The notes under the pieces are model-generated. The model searched no databases, had not been told where the DNA came from, and saw only the letters and a program-made list of their open reading frames with translations. Made by a program: the position numbers and the translations under genes. From Streptomyces albicerus (GTDB taxonomy: Bacteria; Actinomycetota; Actinomycetes; Streptomycetales; Streptomycetaceae), in assembly GCF_008905045.1 (NCBI RefSeq), contig NZ_VWMY01000057.1:1-64000 (forward strand): 64,000 bases of DNA, written 5' to 3'. Positions 37,909 through 46,400 of this stretch are shown here, piece by piece. Each line of letters starts with the position of its first letter. Position 1 is the stretch's first letter.

Positions 37909-38057
37909 GACTCGACCGGACGGATCCGTACGCAAGTACGGGACTGTCCGGGAGTTCATCCACAGTCACCTACGCGGGTCGTCCGCAGTTTCAGCGGATC
38001 CTTCGGCCACCGCGCCCTCGAACGAGCACACGGCAACGACCAGCGGTCTTTGGCTTC
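37909..38057 (-). promoter_or_regulatory. L10-type (rplJ) leader
   Basis: The minus strand reads CCAAAGACCGCTGGTCGTTG near the 5' end and GCGTAGGTGAC further on, matching the AGACCGCUGGU-type signature of L10 leaders as I know them. A 36-base hairpin CCGGAC...GTCCGG with inner CCGTAC/GTACGG lies at 37916-37951, just before the terminator. Confidence 0.75.
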
Positions 38058-38063
38058 TGGGGA

Positions 38064-38093
38064 AGATTACGTGAACGGGTCGCTGTCAGGCAA
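38064..38093 (-). promoter_or_regulatory. rplJ promoter overlapping an upstream terminator
   Basis: On the minus strand TTGCCT (38093-38088), 18 bases, TAATCT (38069-38064). The -35 lies in the loop-side of the hairpin at 38081-38108 that ends the preceding lipoprotein gene. Confidence 0.6.
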
Positions 38094-38108
38094 ATCCGCC
38101 TGACAGCG
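38081..38108 (-). terminator. Lipoprotein gene terminator
   Basis: CGCTGTCAGGC (38081-38091) and GCCTGACAGCG (38098-38108) form a perfect 11-bp stem with a six-base loop, starting nine bases after the stop of the lipoprotein gene. Confidence 0.75.
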
Positions 38109-38116
38109 ACTCCGGA

Positions 38117-38986
38117 TCAGCTCTCGGCGCCCTGCATCATCTCGGCCAGGTCCATGGTGTCCTTGGCGGGCGGGGCCTCGACCGTCACCGGCTTGTTGAA
38201 GTCGACGAAGGTGATGGTCATGTCGAGCTTGCCCTTGTCGGCGTCGCCCTGCATACGGAACTGCTTGGTGTGGTCCTCGCCGTCGACCCACATGTCCATC
38301 GTGAGGGCGTCCACGCCCATCTTCTCGTACTGCTCGAGGCTCTTCTCCCGCTTCTCACGAGTGGCCTTGTCCTCGTCCTTGAGGGACGCGCGGAAGTCGG
38401 CGAGGGTGACCGTCCCCTGGTAGTGCGTGGTCTCGACACCGTCGATCTTCTCGGTGCCGACCTTCTTCACGTCCTTGGAGCCGGTGAGGAAAGTGGACTC
38501 CTGGGCCGGGTTCTTGTCGGCCGTCCCGGCACCCGGGGCCGCGCCGCCCAGCGCGTCGTCGCCCAGCGTGGACAGGTCGAACTTGATCCAGCTCTTGCCG
38601 TCCATCTCCTTGGCGGCCGCGGCGCCTCCGCCGATGTACATCGCCTTGTCGACGAGGCGGATCTCGGCGGTGCCGTCCTCGCCCTGGTCGAGGGCGGTCA
38701 TCTTCATGCTCATGGCGACGTCGGGCTTCATCCGCATCTGGGCCTCGGCCTTGACGCGACCCTCCTCAGGAGTCCTGCCGGTCATCCGGTAGCTGAGGGA
38801 GGTGATGTCCTCCGTGTTCTTCGCCGCCTTGGCCACAGCCGCGGCGGGCGTCATCTTCGGCGACTCCTCGCTCGCGTTGCTCGCGGAGTCCTTGGAACAG
38901 CCGACGGCACCCCCAGCGAGGACCAGCGCGGCGAGCGCCGCACCGGTCGCCCTACGACGTACGGATCCGCGCACAGAAATCTTCAT
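38117..38986 (-). CDS. LppX/LprG-like lipoprotein, copy 1
   Basis: The 289-residue product has a lipoprotein signal with a twin-Arg-like n-region (VRRRATGAALAALVLAGGAV) and lipidated C30. The mature part resembles the LolA/LppX fold of actinobacterial lipoproteins: GTEKIDGVETTHYQGTVTLA and MDMWVDGEDHTKQFRMQ. The start ATG at 38986 follows GGGGGG. It is a tandem paralogue of the next gene upstream. Such proteins often bind lipids; the ligand here is unknown. Confidence 0.85.
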   Translation of the reverse strand: MKISVRGSVRRRATGAALAALVLAGGAVGCSKDSASNASEESPKMTPAAAVAKAAKNTEDITSLSYRMTGRTPEEGRVKAEAQMRMKPDVAMSMKMTALDQGEDGTAEIRLVDKAMYIGGGAAAAKEMDGKSWIKFDLSTLGDDALGGAAPGAGTADKNPAQESTFLTGSKDVKKVGTEKIDGVETTHYQGTVTLADFRASLKDEDKATREKREKSLEQYEKMGVDALTMDMWVDGEDHTKQFRMQGDADKGKLDMTITFVDFNKPVTVEAPPAKDTMDLAEMMQGAES

Positions 38987-39111
38987 GGTTCCCCCCAAGG
39001 AACAGATGAGCGACTCACAGACAGGGCGCGAGCGTATCCCAGGGGGACTCAGGCAGTCCCCTGAGTTCTCGTGAGGCCTGTGTGACACCCACGTACGCCC
39101 GTGCGGGGCTC

Positions 39112-40011
39112 TCAGGCCGCCGGCTGGGTCTGCATCAGGTCCTTGAAGTCGGCGGTGTCGCTCGCCGCGGGCTCCTCGGTGGAGACCTCCACGCCGTAGT
39201 CGCTGTAGTACGCCGTCGAGGACATCGAGCCGGTCGCCAGCTCGCCCTTCTCGACCTTCTTGACCAGCAGGTCCTCGTCGTTGACCCAGATGTCGACCGT
39301 CTCGGTGGTGACGCCGGCCTGCTCCAACTGGCGCTTCAGATCGGCTAGTTGGTCCTCGGTGAGATTCGAGCTCTCGCCCGCGAGGTCCGCGACGTCGACC
39401 GTGCCCGAGTAGTGCGTGGTGTTCTCGCCGCGCACCTTCTCCTCGCCGACCTTCTTCACGTCCCCGGAAGCCAGCAGGAGCTTCACCGACTGGTTCGGCG
39501 TGGTGTTCTGCATCTGGTCCTTCATGTACGCGCCCGATCCGCCGGCGAGGTCCGCCAGGTCGTCGTACGCGTACTTGATCCAGTGCTTGCCGCCGGACTG
39601 CTCGGCGAACTTGTCGCCCATCTTCGCGTAGTAGGCGTCCGGCAGATAGCGGGCCTCCATGGAGGTGGTGCCCAGCTGGCGCATCTGGTCGGCCATCGTG
39701 CCGCCGGTGTACGTGATCGTCAGGTTGCCGGTGAGACCGTCGGCCCAGCCGAGGGCGCCGTCCGCCTTCATGGACATCATCGTGCCCATGGTCGTGGTGG
39801 ACTCGACCTTGGCGGAGTCGGCCTTGTCGGTGCTCTTCTCCACGGAGCGCAGGGCCGCTATGGGGCTGACGCGGGTCGTGCCCTTGTCGGCCGCCTTGCC
39901 GTCCCCTCCCGAGCCCTTGCCGGAGTCCGAGCCACTGCAGGCGGCGACCCCTGTCATAGCGGCGGCCACCGCTATCGAGACGGTCGCGCGGCGCACGGTC
40001 GTGCTCTTCAT
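39112..40011 (-). CDS. LppX/LprG-like lipoprotein, copy 2
   Basis: The 299-residue product has a signal peptide ending GVAAC with lipidated C25, a Gly/Ser/Lys linker, and a mature domain with KVGEEKVRGENTTHYSGTVD and VDIWVNDEDLLVKKV, parallel to copy 1. The pair lies between rplA and rplJ and was probably made by duplication. Gap to copy 1 is 125 bases. Confidence 0.85.
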   Translation of the reverse strand: MKSTTVRRATVSIAVAAAMTGVAACSGSDSGKGSGGDGKAADKGTTRVSPIAALRSVEKSTDKADSAKVESTTTMGTMMSMKADGALGWADGLTGNLTITYTGGTMADQMRQLGTTSMEARYLPDAYYAKMGDKFAEQSGGKHWIKYAYDDLADLAGGSGAYMKDQMQNTTPNQSVKLLLASGDVKKVGEEKVRGENTTHYSGTVDVADLAGESSNLTEDQLADLKRQLEQAGVTTETVDIWVNDEDLLVKKVEKGELATGSMSSTAYYSDYGVEVSTEEPAASDTADFKDLMQTQPAA

Positions 40012-40091
40012 TCGTCCCCCTAAGCGATTCCTGTGCCCTGCACGCTAGCGCAGGGCGCTGACACCCGGTCCGAAAAAGGCATCAGACAAAG

Positions 40092-40130
40092 GGACGGGCC
40101 CCGCACCTCGAAAGGTTGCGGGGCCCGTCC
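40092..40130 (-). terminator. rplKA terminator
   Basis: A 14-bp perfect stem (GGACGGGCCCCGCA) continues, after a one-base bulge, as ACCT/AGGT closing on a TTCG loop on the minus strand, then CCTTTGTCTG. It lies about 43 bases after the rplA stop. Confidence 0.88.
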
Positions 40131-40172
40131 TGAAATCGCGTGCGCGACGCGGCTGCCGGGTGAGCGTCAGGC

Positions 40173-40898
40173 TCAGACGGCGGCCGGGTCCTCCTCGACG
40201 AGGAGGTTGCGGGTGCGGTTCGAGTCGAGCTGAATGCCGGGGCCGATCGTGGTGCTGATCGTGGCCTTCTTGATGTAGCGACCCTTGGCGGCCGACGGCT
40301 TCAGACGAAGGATCTCGTCCAGCGCGGCGCCGTAGTTCTCCACCAGCTTGGTGTCGTCGAAGGACACCTTGCCGATGATGAAGTGCAGGTTCGAGTGCTT
40401 GTCGACGCGGAACTCGATCTTGCCGCCCTTGATCTCGGTCACGGCCTTGGCCACGTCCGGGGTCACGGTGCCGGTCTTCGGGTTCGGCATCAGACCACGC
40501 GGGCCGAGGACACGGCCCAGGCGGCCGACCTTGCCCATGAGGTCCGGGGTGGCGACGACGGCGTCGAAGTCCAGACGGCCCTTCGCCACCTCGTCGATGA
40601 GCTCGTCGGAGCCGACGATGTCGGCGCCCGCGGCGGTCGCGGCCTCGGCACGGTCACCGGTCGCGAAGACCAGGACCCGGGCGGTCTTACCGGTGCCGTG
40701 CGGGAGGTTCACGGTGCCACGGACCATCTGGTCGGCCTTGCGCGGGTCGACACCCAGACGGAAGGCGACCTCGACGGTGCCGTCGAACTTGGTCGTGGAG
40801 GTCTCCTTGGCGAGACGGACGGCCTCGAGCGGGGCGTACAGCTTCTCCCGGTCGATCTTGGCGTCCGCAGCGCGGAGAGACTTGCTGCGCTTGCTCAC
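40173..40898 (-). CDS. rplA: 50S ribosomal protein L1
   Basis: The 241-residue product starts at GTG 40898 (AGGAGC upstream) and reads MSKRSKSLRAADAKIDREKL. The L1 signature LGPRGLMPNPKTGTVTPDVA is present. L1 forms the mobile stalk at the E site and in E. coli represses rplKA translation. It lies 74 bases after rplK. Confidence 0.98.
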   Translation of the reverse strand: MSKRSKSLRAADAKIDREKLYAPLEAVRLAKETSTTKFDGTVEVAFRLGVDPRKADQMVRGTVNLPHGTGKTARVLVFATGDRAEAATAAGADIVGSDELIDEVAKGRLDFDAVVATPDLMGKVGRLGRVLGPRGLMPNPKTGTVTPDVAKAVTEIKGGKIEFRVDKHSNLHFIIGKVSFDDTKLVENYGAALDEILRLKPSAAKGRYIKKATISTTIGPGIQLDSNRTRNLLVEEDPAAV

Positions 40899-40972
40899 TA
40901 CTGCTCCTGTGTGCTCTGAGGAGTCGTGGTACGGGCCGAGCCGGCCCTGCCACGGATGCTGGAGGTTGGGGT

Positions 40973-41407
40973 TCAGCCCTCGACCGTGATGCCCATGGAA
41001 CGGGCGGTGCCGGCGATGATCTTCGACGCGGCGTCCAGGTCGTTGGCGTTCAGGTCGGGCATCTTCGTGGTGGCGATCTCGCGGACCTGCGCCTCGGTGA
41101 TCTTGGCGACCTTGGTCTTGTGCGGCTCGCCGGAGCCCTTCTCCACGCCCGCGGCCTTGAGGATCATCTTCGCGGCCGGCGGGGTCTTCGTGATGAAGGT
41201 GAAGGAGCGGTCTTCGTAGACCGTGATCTCCACCGGGATGACCCAACCGCGCTGCGACTCGGTCGCGGCGTTGTAGGCCTTGCAGAACTCCATGATGTTG
41301 ACGCCGTGCTGGCCCAGCGCGGGGCCGACCGGCGGAGCCGGGTTGGCGGCACCGGCCTGGATCTGGAGCTTGATGAGCCCCGTGACCTTCTTCTTCTTGG
41401 GAGGCAT
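40973..41407 (-). CDS. rplK: 50S ribosomal protein L11
   Basis: The 144-residue product begins [20 protein letters not shown] and has the Pro-rich [20 protein letters not shown] segment that binds thiopeptide antibiotics and contacts the GTPase centre, plus the C-terminal rRNA-binding domain. It is the first gene of rplKA. Confidence 0.98.
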
Positions 41408-41438
41408 TGCTCTCTCCGGGTCCTAGTGAGAGTTTTCA

Positions 41439-41468
41439 GCCTCCGTTCCGGATCATCCGGATGGAGGC
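41439..41468 (-). promoter_or_regulatory. Hairpin in the rplK leader (possible L1 site)
   Basis: GCCTCC/GGAGGC enclose an inner CCGG/CCGG stem with an asymmetric internal loop, 32-61 bases before the rplK start. In other bacteria L1 binds a stem with an asymmetric loop here; the match was made by shape only. Confidence 0.4.
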
Positions 41469-41478
41469 ATACCGCACA

Positions 41479-41506
41479 ACGATAACGGGTATCCATGCGC
41501 GGCCAA
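41479..41506 (-). promoter_or_regulatory. Candidate rplKA promoter
   Basis: On the minus strand TTGGCC (41506-41501), 16 bases, TATCGT (41484-41479), about 65 bases before rplK. Confidence 0.5.
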
Positions 41507-41585
41507 AAACCGAGCAGGTCAGACCAGCTACGAGAGCCAATCTGACCTGGTCGGAGGCATCTGTTCCAGAAGGTGCCCGAAGGCG

Positions 41586-42461
41586 TCAGTTCTTCTGGAT
41601 CTGGTCGAAGCTCAGCTCGACCGGGGTCTCGCGGCCGAAGATCTCGACGAGGCCCTTGACCTTCTTCGAGTCGGCGTTGATCTCGTTGATCGTCGCCTGC
41701 AGCGTGGCGAACGGGCCGTCGGTGACGGTGACCGAGTCGCCGACCTCGAAGTCCAGCACCTGGACCTCGAGCTTGCGGGACGGAGCCGGCTTGCCCTCGG
41801 CCTCGGCGGCCTCACGCGCGGCCTTCTCCTCGGCCTCCGGGGCGAGCATCTTGACGATCTCGTCCAGGGTCAGGGGGTACGGGTCGTACGCGTTGCCCAC
41901 GAAGCCGGTGACACCGGGCGTGTTGCGGACGACGCCCCAGGACTCGTTCGTCAGGTCCATGCGCACCAGCACGTAGCCGGGGAGCTTGTTCTGCCGGACG
42001 GTCTTGCGCTCGCCGTTCTTGATCTGCGCGACCTCTTCCTGCGGCACCTCGGCCTGGAAGATGAAGTCCTCGACGTTCAGCGAGACGGCGCGCTGCTCGA
42101 GGTTGGTCTTCACGCGGTTCTCGTAGCCGGCGTACGTGTGGATGACGTACCACTCGCCGGGCAGTGTGCGGAGCTCCTCGCGGAGGGCGGTGACGGGGTC
42201 GACCGGCTCGGACTCCTCCTCCTCGGCCTCCTCTGCGGCGGCCGCTTCCTCGGAGTCCTCGTCTTCGGCGCTCTCGTCTTCGGAGCTCTCGATGGCGTCC
42301 TCGTCCTGGACGCTCAGGGCAGCCTCTTCGGCGGGCTCGGCGTCGGCGTCGGCAGCCTCGGCCTGGTCCGGGTCCACGGCGTCCGCCGCCTCGACGATGT
42401 CGAGCTCGTCCTCAACGGACTCCGCCGACTCGATGGCGTCGTTCAGGTTCGGGTCAGACAC
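41586..42461 (-). CDS. nusG: Transcription antitermination factor NusG
   Basis: The GTG at 42461 (AGGAAG upstream) gives 291 residues starting MSDPNLNDAIESAESVEDEL; an ATG eight codons earlier lacks a ribosome site. A very acidic N-terminal region of about 100 residues precedes the NGN domain (EWYVIHTYAGYENRVKTNLE) and the C-terminal KOW motif (VGDSVTVTDGPFATLQATIN). It is much longer than E. coli NusG (181). Confidence 0.97.
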   Translation of the reverse strand: MSDPNLNDAIESAESVEDELDIVEAADAVDPDQAEAADADAEPAEEAALSVQDEDAIESSEDESAEDEDSEEAAAAEEAEEEESEPVDPVTALREELRTLPGEWYVIHTYAGYENRVKTNLEQRAVSLNVEDFIFQAEVPQEEVAQIKNGERKTVRQNKLPGYVLVRMDLTNESWGVVRNTPGVTGFVGNAYDPYPLTLDEIVKMLAPEAEEKAAREAAEAEGKPAPSRKLEVQVLDFEVGDSVTVTDGPFATLQATINEINADSKKVKGLVEIFGRETPVELSFDQIQKN

Positions 42462-42538
42462 GGTGGCTGCTTCTTCCTGGATCATGGGGGTGGAACACGC
42501 GAAAGCGGGCGCCGGGTACGGCGCCCTTCGCGCTTGGC

Positions 42539-42826
42539 TCAGCCAAAGACGTACTTGGCGGCCTTGTCGAGTCCGAAGTCAATCAAAGTCACCAGACCGA
42601 TCATGATGACGACGAACACAATCACCACTGTGGTGTATGTCGTCAGCTGATTACGAGTCGGCCAGACAACCTTACGAAGTTCCGCGACGATCTGGCGATA
42701 GAAGAGGGCAAGGCGCTTCAGCGGGCCCTTCTTGGCACGCTTACCGCCCTTGCGGCCCTTCTTCTGGGACTCCGGCGCCTCATCCTGGGCATCAGGCATG
42801 TCGATGGAGCCCACGGCGTCCGTCAC
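42539..42826 (-). CDS. secE: Preprotein translocase subunit SecE
   Basis: The 95-residue product starts at GTG 42826. A charged N-terminus rich in Lys is followed by the amphipathic FYRQIVAELRKVVWPTRNQL and one transmembrane helix (TTVVIVFVVIMIGLVTLIDF). Single-helix SecE is normal for actinobacteria. It precedes nusG by 77 bases and follows tRNA-Trp. Confidence 0.97.
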   Translation of the reverse strand: MTDAVGSIDMPDAQDEAPESQKKGRKGGKRAKKGPLKRLALFYRQIVAELRKVVWPTRNQLTTYTTVVIVFVVIMIGLVTLIDFGLDKAAKYVFG

Positions 42827-42936
42827 TCGTCCTCACCTGATTCCGGGTCGTGGCCGTGCCGCGCCCGGTTATGAGCCGCACGGCGGTGCAATGCAGTACG
42901 TACATGCGCACACATCCTGGCGAAAGGTGTGTGTAG

Positions 42937-43009
42937 CAGGGCCGGAGGGACTTGAACCCCCAACCGCTGGTTTTGGAGACCAGTGCTCTACCAATTGAGC
43001 TACGACCCT
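42937..43009 (-). tRNA. tRNA-Trp (CCA anticodon)
   Basis: The 73-base cloverleaf has acceptor AGGGTCG/CGGCCCT, D arm with AGCTCAATTGGTAGAGC, anticodon loop CTCCAAA (CCA) and T arm GGTTCAAGTCC. The 3' CCA is not encoded. It lies just upstream of secE, the usual tRNA-Trp-secE-nusG order. Confidence 0.97.
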
Positions 43010-43092
43010 TTGTTTCCCCACAACGTACCGCATCCGCCCGGGTGCTCGGTGTGCACCGGGTGGGCGCGGCCGGTGAAGGCCAACGAGGTGAG

Positions 43093-43122
43093 AGTGTACG
43101 TGGTCGGCGGCCGGGCGTCGAA
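43093..43122 (-). promoter_or_regulatory. Candidate tRNA-Trp promoter
   Basis: On the minus strand TTCGAC (43122-43117), 18 bases, TACACT (43098-43093), about 85 bases upstream of the tRNA. It would also serve secE and nusG. Confidence 0.55.
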
Positions 43123-43212
43123 CAGAAAGTGTCCGTACGGGCTTTGTCGGCCACTGCTCAGTCTGTGAAACCAGTGTGCCGGGGACGTTTCGGGTCTGGA
43201 ACGATGGGGCCC

Positions 43213-44439
43213 ATGAGCGCTGCAACCCCTCCCACCGAGCGCCGGGTCTCCGCCCGAGTCGGCGCGATCTCCGAGTCCGCCACCCTCGCCGTGGACGCCA
43301 AGGCCAAGGCCCTGAAGGCCGCCGGGCGTCCGGTGATCGGCTTCGGCGCCGGCGAGCCCGACTTCCCGACCCCGGACTACATCGTCGAGGCTGCCATTGA
43401 GGCCTGCAAGAACCCGAAGTACCACCGCTACACGCCGGCGGGCGGTCTGCCCGAGCTGAAGGCGGCGATCGCCGCGAAGACGCTGCGTGACTCCGGCTAC
43501 GAACCGGACGTCTCGCAGATCCTGGTGACCAACGGCGGCAAGCAGGCCATCTACGAGGCGTTCGCCGCGATCCTCGACCCGGGCGACGAGGTCATCGTCC
43601 CGGCCCCGTACTGGACGACGTACCCGGAGTCGATCCGTCTCGCCGGCGGTGTCCCGGTCGAGGTCGTCGCGGACGAGACCACCGGTTACCGCGTCTCGGT
43701 CGAGCAGCTGGAGGCGGCGCGTACGGAGAAGACGAAGGTCGTGCTCTTCGTCTCCCCGTCCAACCCGACGGGCGCTGTCTACAGCGAGGCCGACACGGAG
43801 GCCATCGGCAGCTGGGCCGTCGAGCACGGCCTGTGGGTGATGACCGACGAGATCTACGAGCACCTGGTCTACGGCGACGCGGTCTCCGTGTCGCTGCCGG
43901 CGCTCCTGCCCGAGCTGCGCGACAAGTGCATCGTGGTCAACGGTGTGGCCAAGACCTATGCGATGACCGGTTGGCGTGTGGGCTGGATCATCGGCCCGAA
44001 GGACGTCGTCAAGGCCGCGACGAACCTGCAGTCGCACGCCACGTCCAACGTGTCGAACGTGGCCCAGGTCGCCGCGCTCGCCGCCGTCTCGGGCAACCTG
44101 GACGCCGTCGCCACGATGCGCGAGGCCTTCGACCGGCGCCGCAGGACCATCGTCCGGATGCTCAACGAGATCGACGGCGTGGTCTGCCCGGAGCCCGAGG
44201 GCGCCTTCTACGCGTACCCCTCCGTGAAGGCCGTCATCGGCAAGGAGATCCGCGGCAAGCGCCCGCAGAACTCGGTCGAGCTGGCCGCGCTGATCCTGGA
44301 GGAGGTCGAGGTCGCGGTCGTCCCGGGCGAGGCCTTCGGCACGCCGGGGTACCTGCGGCTGTCGTACGCGCTGGGTGACGAGGATCTCGTCGAGGGCGTC
44401 TCGCGGATCCAGAAGCTGCTGGCCGAGGCGACGGACTGA
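43213..44439 (+). CDS. aspC: Aspartate aminotransferase (PLP-dependent, class I)
   Basis: The 408-residue enzyme transfers the amino group between aspartate and 2-oxoglutarate. PLP residues are visible: the binding turn TNGGKQAIYEAF, the Asn in SPSNPTGAVYS, Asp/Tyr in MTDEIYEHLVYG, and Lys247 in NGVAKTYAMTGWRVGW. Exact substrate is inferred from family. The ATG at 43213 is used; one at 43204 would add three residues. It diverges from tRNA-Trp. Confidence 0.93.
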   Translation: MSAATPPTERRVSARVGAISESATLAVDAKAKALKAAGRPVIGFGAGEPDFPTPDYIVEAAIEACKNPKYHRYTPAGGLPELKAAIAAKTLRDSGYEPDVSQILVTNGGKQAIYEAFAAILDPGDEVIVPAPYWTTYPESIRLAGGVPVEVVADETTGYRVSVEQLEAARTEKTKVVLFVSPSNPTGAVYSEADTEAIGSWAVEHGLWVMTDEIYEHLVYGDAVSVSLPALLPELRDKCIVVNGVAKTYAMTGWRVGWIIGPKDVVKAATNLQSHATSNVSNVAQVAALAAVSGNLDAVATMREAFDRRRRTIVRMLNEIDGVVCPEPEGAFYAYPSVKAVIGKEIRGKRPQNSVELAALILEEVEVAVVPGEAFGTPGYLRLSYALGDEDLVEGVSRIQKLLAEATD

Positions 44440-44482
44440 CGTTTTCGTACGCCTACGGGGCGTCGTTCTCGTTTTCGTGCTC

Positions 44483-44494
44483 CACGCGCGCGTG
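44483..44494. repeat. CACGCGCGCGTG palindrome, copy 1
   Basis: A perfect 12-bp palindrome 44 bases after the aspC stop, touching the start of the aspC terminator hairpin. Other exact copies are at 46716, 53267, 53366, 53395, 63232 and 63258. Confidence 0.8.
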
Positions 44495-44532
44495 CGGGCC
44501 CAACCCACTCACGGTGAGGGGGTTGGGCCCGC
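44494..44532 (+). terminator. aspC terminator
   Basis: GCGGGCCCAACCC (44494-44506) and its perfect complement (44520-44532) enclose a 13-base loop and are followed by TTCTTCG. Confidence 0.8.
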
Positions 44533-44605
44533 TTCTTCGTGCGAGCAAGACCACGTTCAGGGAAAGCGCTACCGGTACGGCGGCGGCGTACGGCAGGATC
44601 CTCGA

Positions 44606-45634
44606 ATGGAGCACGTACGTGATGTCTCTGAGCTGCCCAAAGCCCATCTGCACCTGCACTTCACCGGGTCGATGCGGATCACCACCTTGCTGGAACTGGC
44701 CGACAAGCACGGGATCCACCTTCCCGACGCGCTGACCAGTGGGGAACCGCCGAAGCTGCGAGCCACCGACGAGCGGGGCTGGTTCCGCTTCCAGCGGCTG
44801 TACGACGCGGCGCGGTCGTGCCTCAGAGAGCCCGAGGACATTCAGCGGCTGGTGCGCGAGGCCGCCGAGGAGGACCTCAGGGACGGCTCCGGGTGGCTGG
44901 AGATCCAGGTCGATCCGACCTCGTACGCGCCTCGGCTGGGCGGGCTGATCCCGGCCCTGGAGGTCATCCTGGACGCGGTGGACTCGGCCGTGCGCGAGAC
45001 CGGGCTCGGGATGCGGGTCCTGGTGGCCGCGAACCGGATGAAGCATCCGCTGGACGCCCGTACGCTGGCCCGCCTGGCCGTGCGGTACGCGGACCGCGGC
45101 ATCGTCGGTTTCGGGCTCTCCAACGACGAGCGACGGGGCATGGCGCGGGACTTCGACCGGGCCTTCGCCATCGCGCGTGAGGGCGGGCTGCTGGCGGCGC
45201 CGCACGGCGGTGAGCTGACGGGCCCGGCGTCCGTGCGCGACTGCCTGGACGACCTGCACGCCTCGCGGATCGGGCACGGGGTGCGGGCCGCCGAGGACCC
45301 GCGTCTCCTGAAGCGGCTCGCGGACCGGGGCATCACCTGCGAGGTCTGCCCGGCCTCGAACGTCGCCCTAGGGGTGTACGAAAAGCCGGAGGACGTCCCC
45401 TTGCGCACGCTTTTCGAGGCGGGGGTGCCCATGGCCCTCGGCGCGGACGACCCTCTGCTGTTCGGCTCGCGGCTGGCCGCGCAGTACGACATCGCGCGCC
45501 GCCATCACGGCTTCACGGACGCCGAACTGGCCGAGCTGGCGCGGCAGTCGGTACGGGGTTCGGCGGCGCCGGAGGACGTCAAGGGGAAGCTGCTGTCCGG
45601 GATCGACGCCTGGCTGACCGCCCCGGTCGCCTGA
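44606..45634 (+). CDS. Adenosine deaminase family protein
   Basis: The 342-residue product has the metal His pair in AHLHLHFTGS (H16, H18), APHGGELTGP, SRIGHGVRA and the Asp pair in LGADDPLLFGS of the adenosine/adenine deaminase superfamily. The substrate is probably adenosine or a related purine (6-aminodeoxyfutalosine is another substrate in the family), but the 'LGADDP' form differs from classical 'SLNTDDP', so this is not certain. Its 3' end overlaps a convergent gene by 56 bases. Confidence 0.85.
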   Translation: MEHVRDVSELPKAHLHLHFTGSMRITTLLELADKHGIHLPDALTSGEPPKLRATDERGWFRFQRLYDAARSCLREPEDIQRLVREAAEEDLRDGSGWLEIQVDPTSYAPRLGGLIPALEVILDAVDSAVRETGLGMRVLVAANRMKHPLDARTLARLAVRYADRGIVGFGLSNDERRGMARDFDRAFAIAREGGLLAAPHGGELTGPASVRDCLDDLHASRIGHGVRAAEDPRLLKRLADRGITCEVCPASNVALGVYEKPEDVPLRTLFEAGVPMALGADDPLLFGSRLAAQYDIARRHHGFTDAELAELARQSVRGSAAPEDVKGKLLSGIDAWLTAPVA

Positions 45635-46289
45635 AGTGGGCGTACGGCTCGTAGGGCTTGAAGCAGATCAGGACCTCCGGGCTGCGCCAGATGTCGCGCT
45701 CCGGCCGCAGTCCGGGGATGCCCGACACCAGGACGGACCTTCCCTTGACGACGCCCTTCTGGCGCGGTCCGAAGCCCGCCGCGTACGCGAAGGACACGGC
45801 CGTCTCGGCGAAGATGTCGCGGCTGCCGACCAGGAAGAACGTCCGCGCGTATGTGGTGTGCCGCAGGTCGTCCCGTAGGTCGGTGTCGTACCGCCGCTGC
45901 CGCCAGTTCTCGGCGTCCCGTGCGGTGCGGGCCTCGTCGGTGCGGACGGTCAGCGGGGTGCCGTGCACGAGCTTGCTGCGCAGTTGCGGCCATGTGCTCG
46001 GGCGCAGACCGTGCGACTGGTGGACCAGGACGAGGTCCACGAGGTCGCCGTCGGGGCCTTCGTCGGGCGGGATCCCGTCCCGGAGCGGCACATGGACGAT
46101 CGTGTGCCGGGAGTAGGCGGCGAAGGAGAACAGGCCCGCCAGGCGGTTCAGCCCGTCGTGGTCGCCCATCAGCACGCCGTACGGGTCGGGGTCGCGGAGC
46201 GAGGTGTGGCGCAGCGGGGTCCAGGGCTGGACGACGCGGTGCTCCAGGGGGCCGGTACGGGGTCTGAACTGGCGGAGTCTCAGCCGCAT
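45579..46289 (-). CDS. Hypothetical protein, convergent with the deaminase
   Basis: The 236-residue product (MRLRLRQFRPRTGPLEHRVV at the start) has clear coding character, with LFSFAAYSRHTIVHVPLRDG and VSFAYAAGFGPRQKGVVKGR. It has no signal, membrane helix or motif I recognise. Its last 18 codons are antisense to the end of the deaminase gene, and its C-terminal Arg/Ser tail may be a product of that overlap. Function unknown. Confidence 0.65.
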   Translation of the reverse strand: MRLRLRQFRPRTGPLEHRVVQPWTPLRHTSLRDPDPYGVLMGDHDGLNRLAGLFSFAAYSRHTIVHVPLRDGIPPDEGPDGDLVDLVLVHQSHGLRPSTWPQLRSKLVHGTPLTVRTDEARTARDAENWRQRRYDTDLRDDLRHTTYARTFFLVGSRDIFAETAVSFAYAAGFGPRQKGVVKGRSVLVSGIPGLRPERDIWRSPEVLICFKPYEPYAHFRRPGRSARRRSRTAASP

Positions 46290-46400
46290 ATGGGGTGCCT
46301 CATGAGCCCAGCGTGACGGTCACCCGGGCTGATCGGCAACGGGATTCCGAACGGCCGGACTGCGCTGCCTCTGCGTGCGTGCCTGCGTGCCTGCGTGCCT

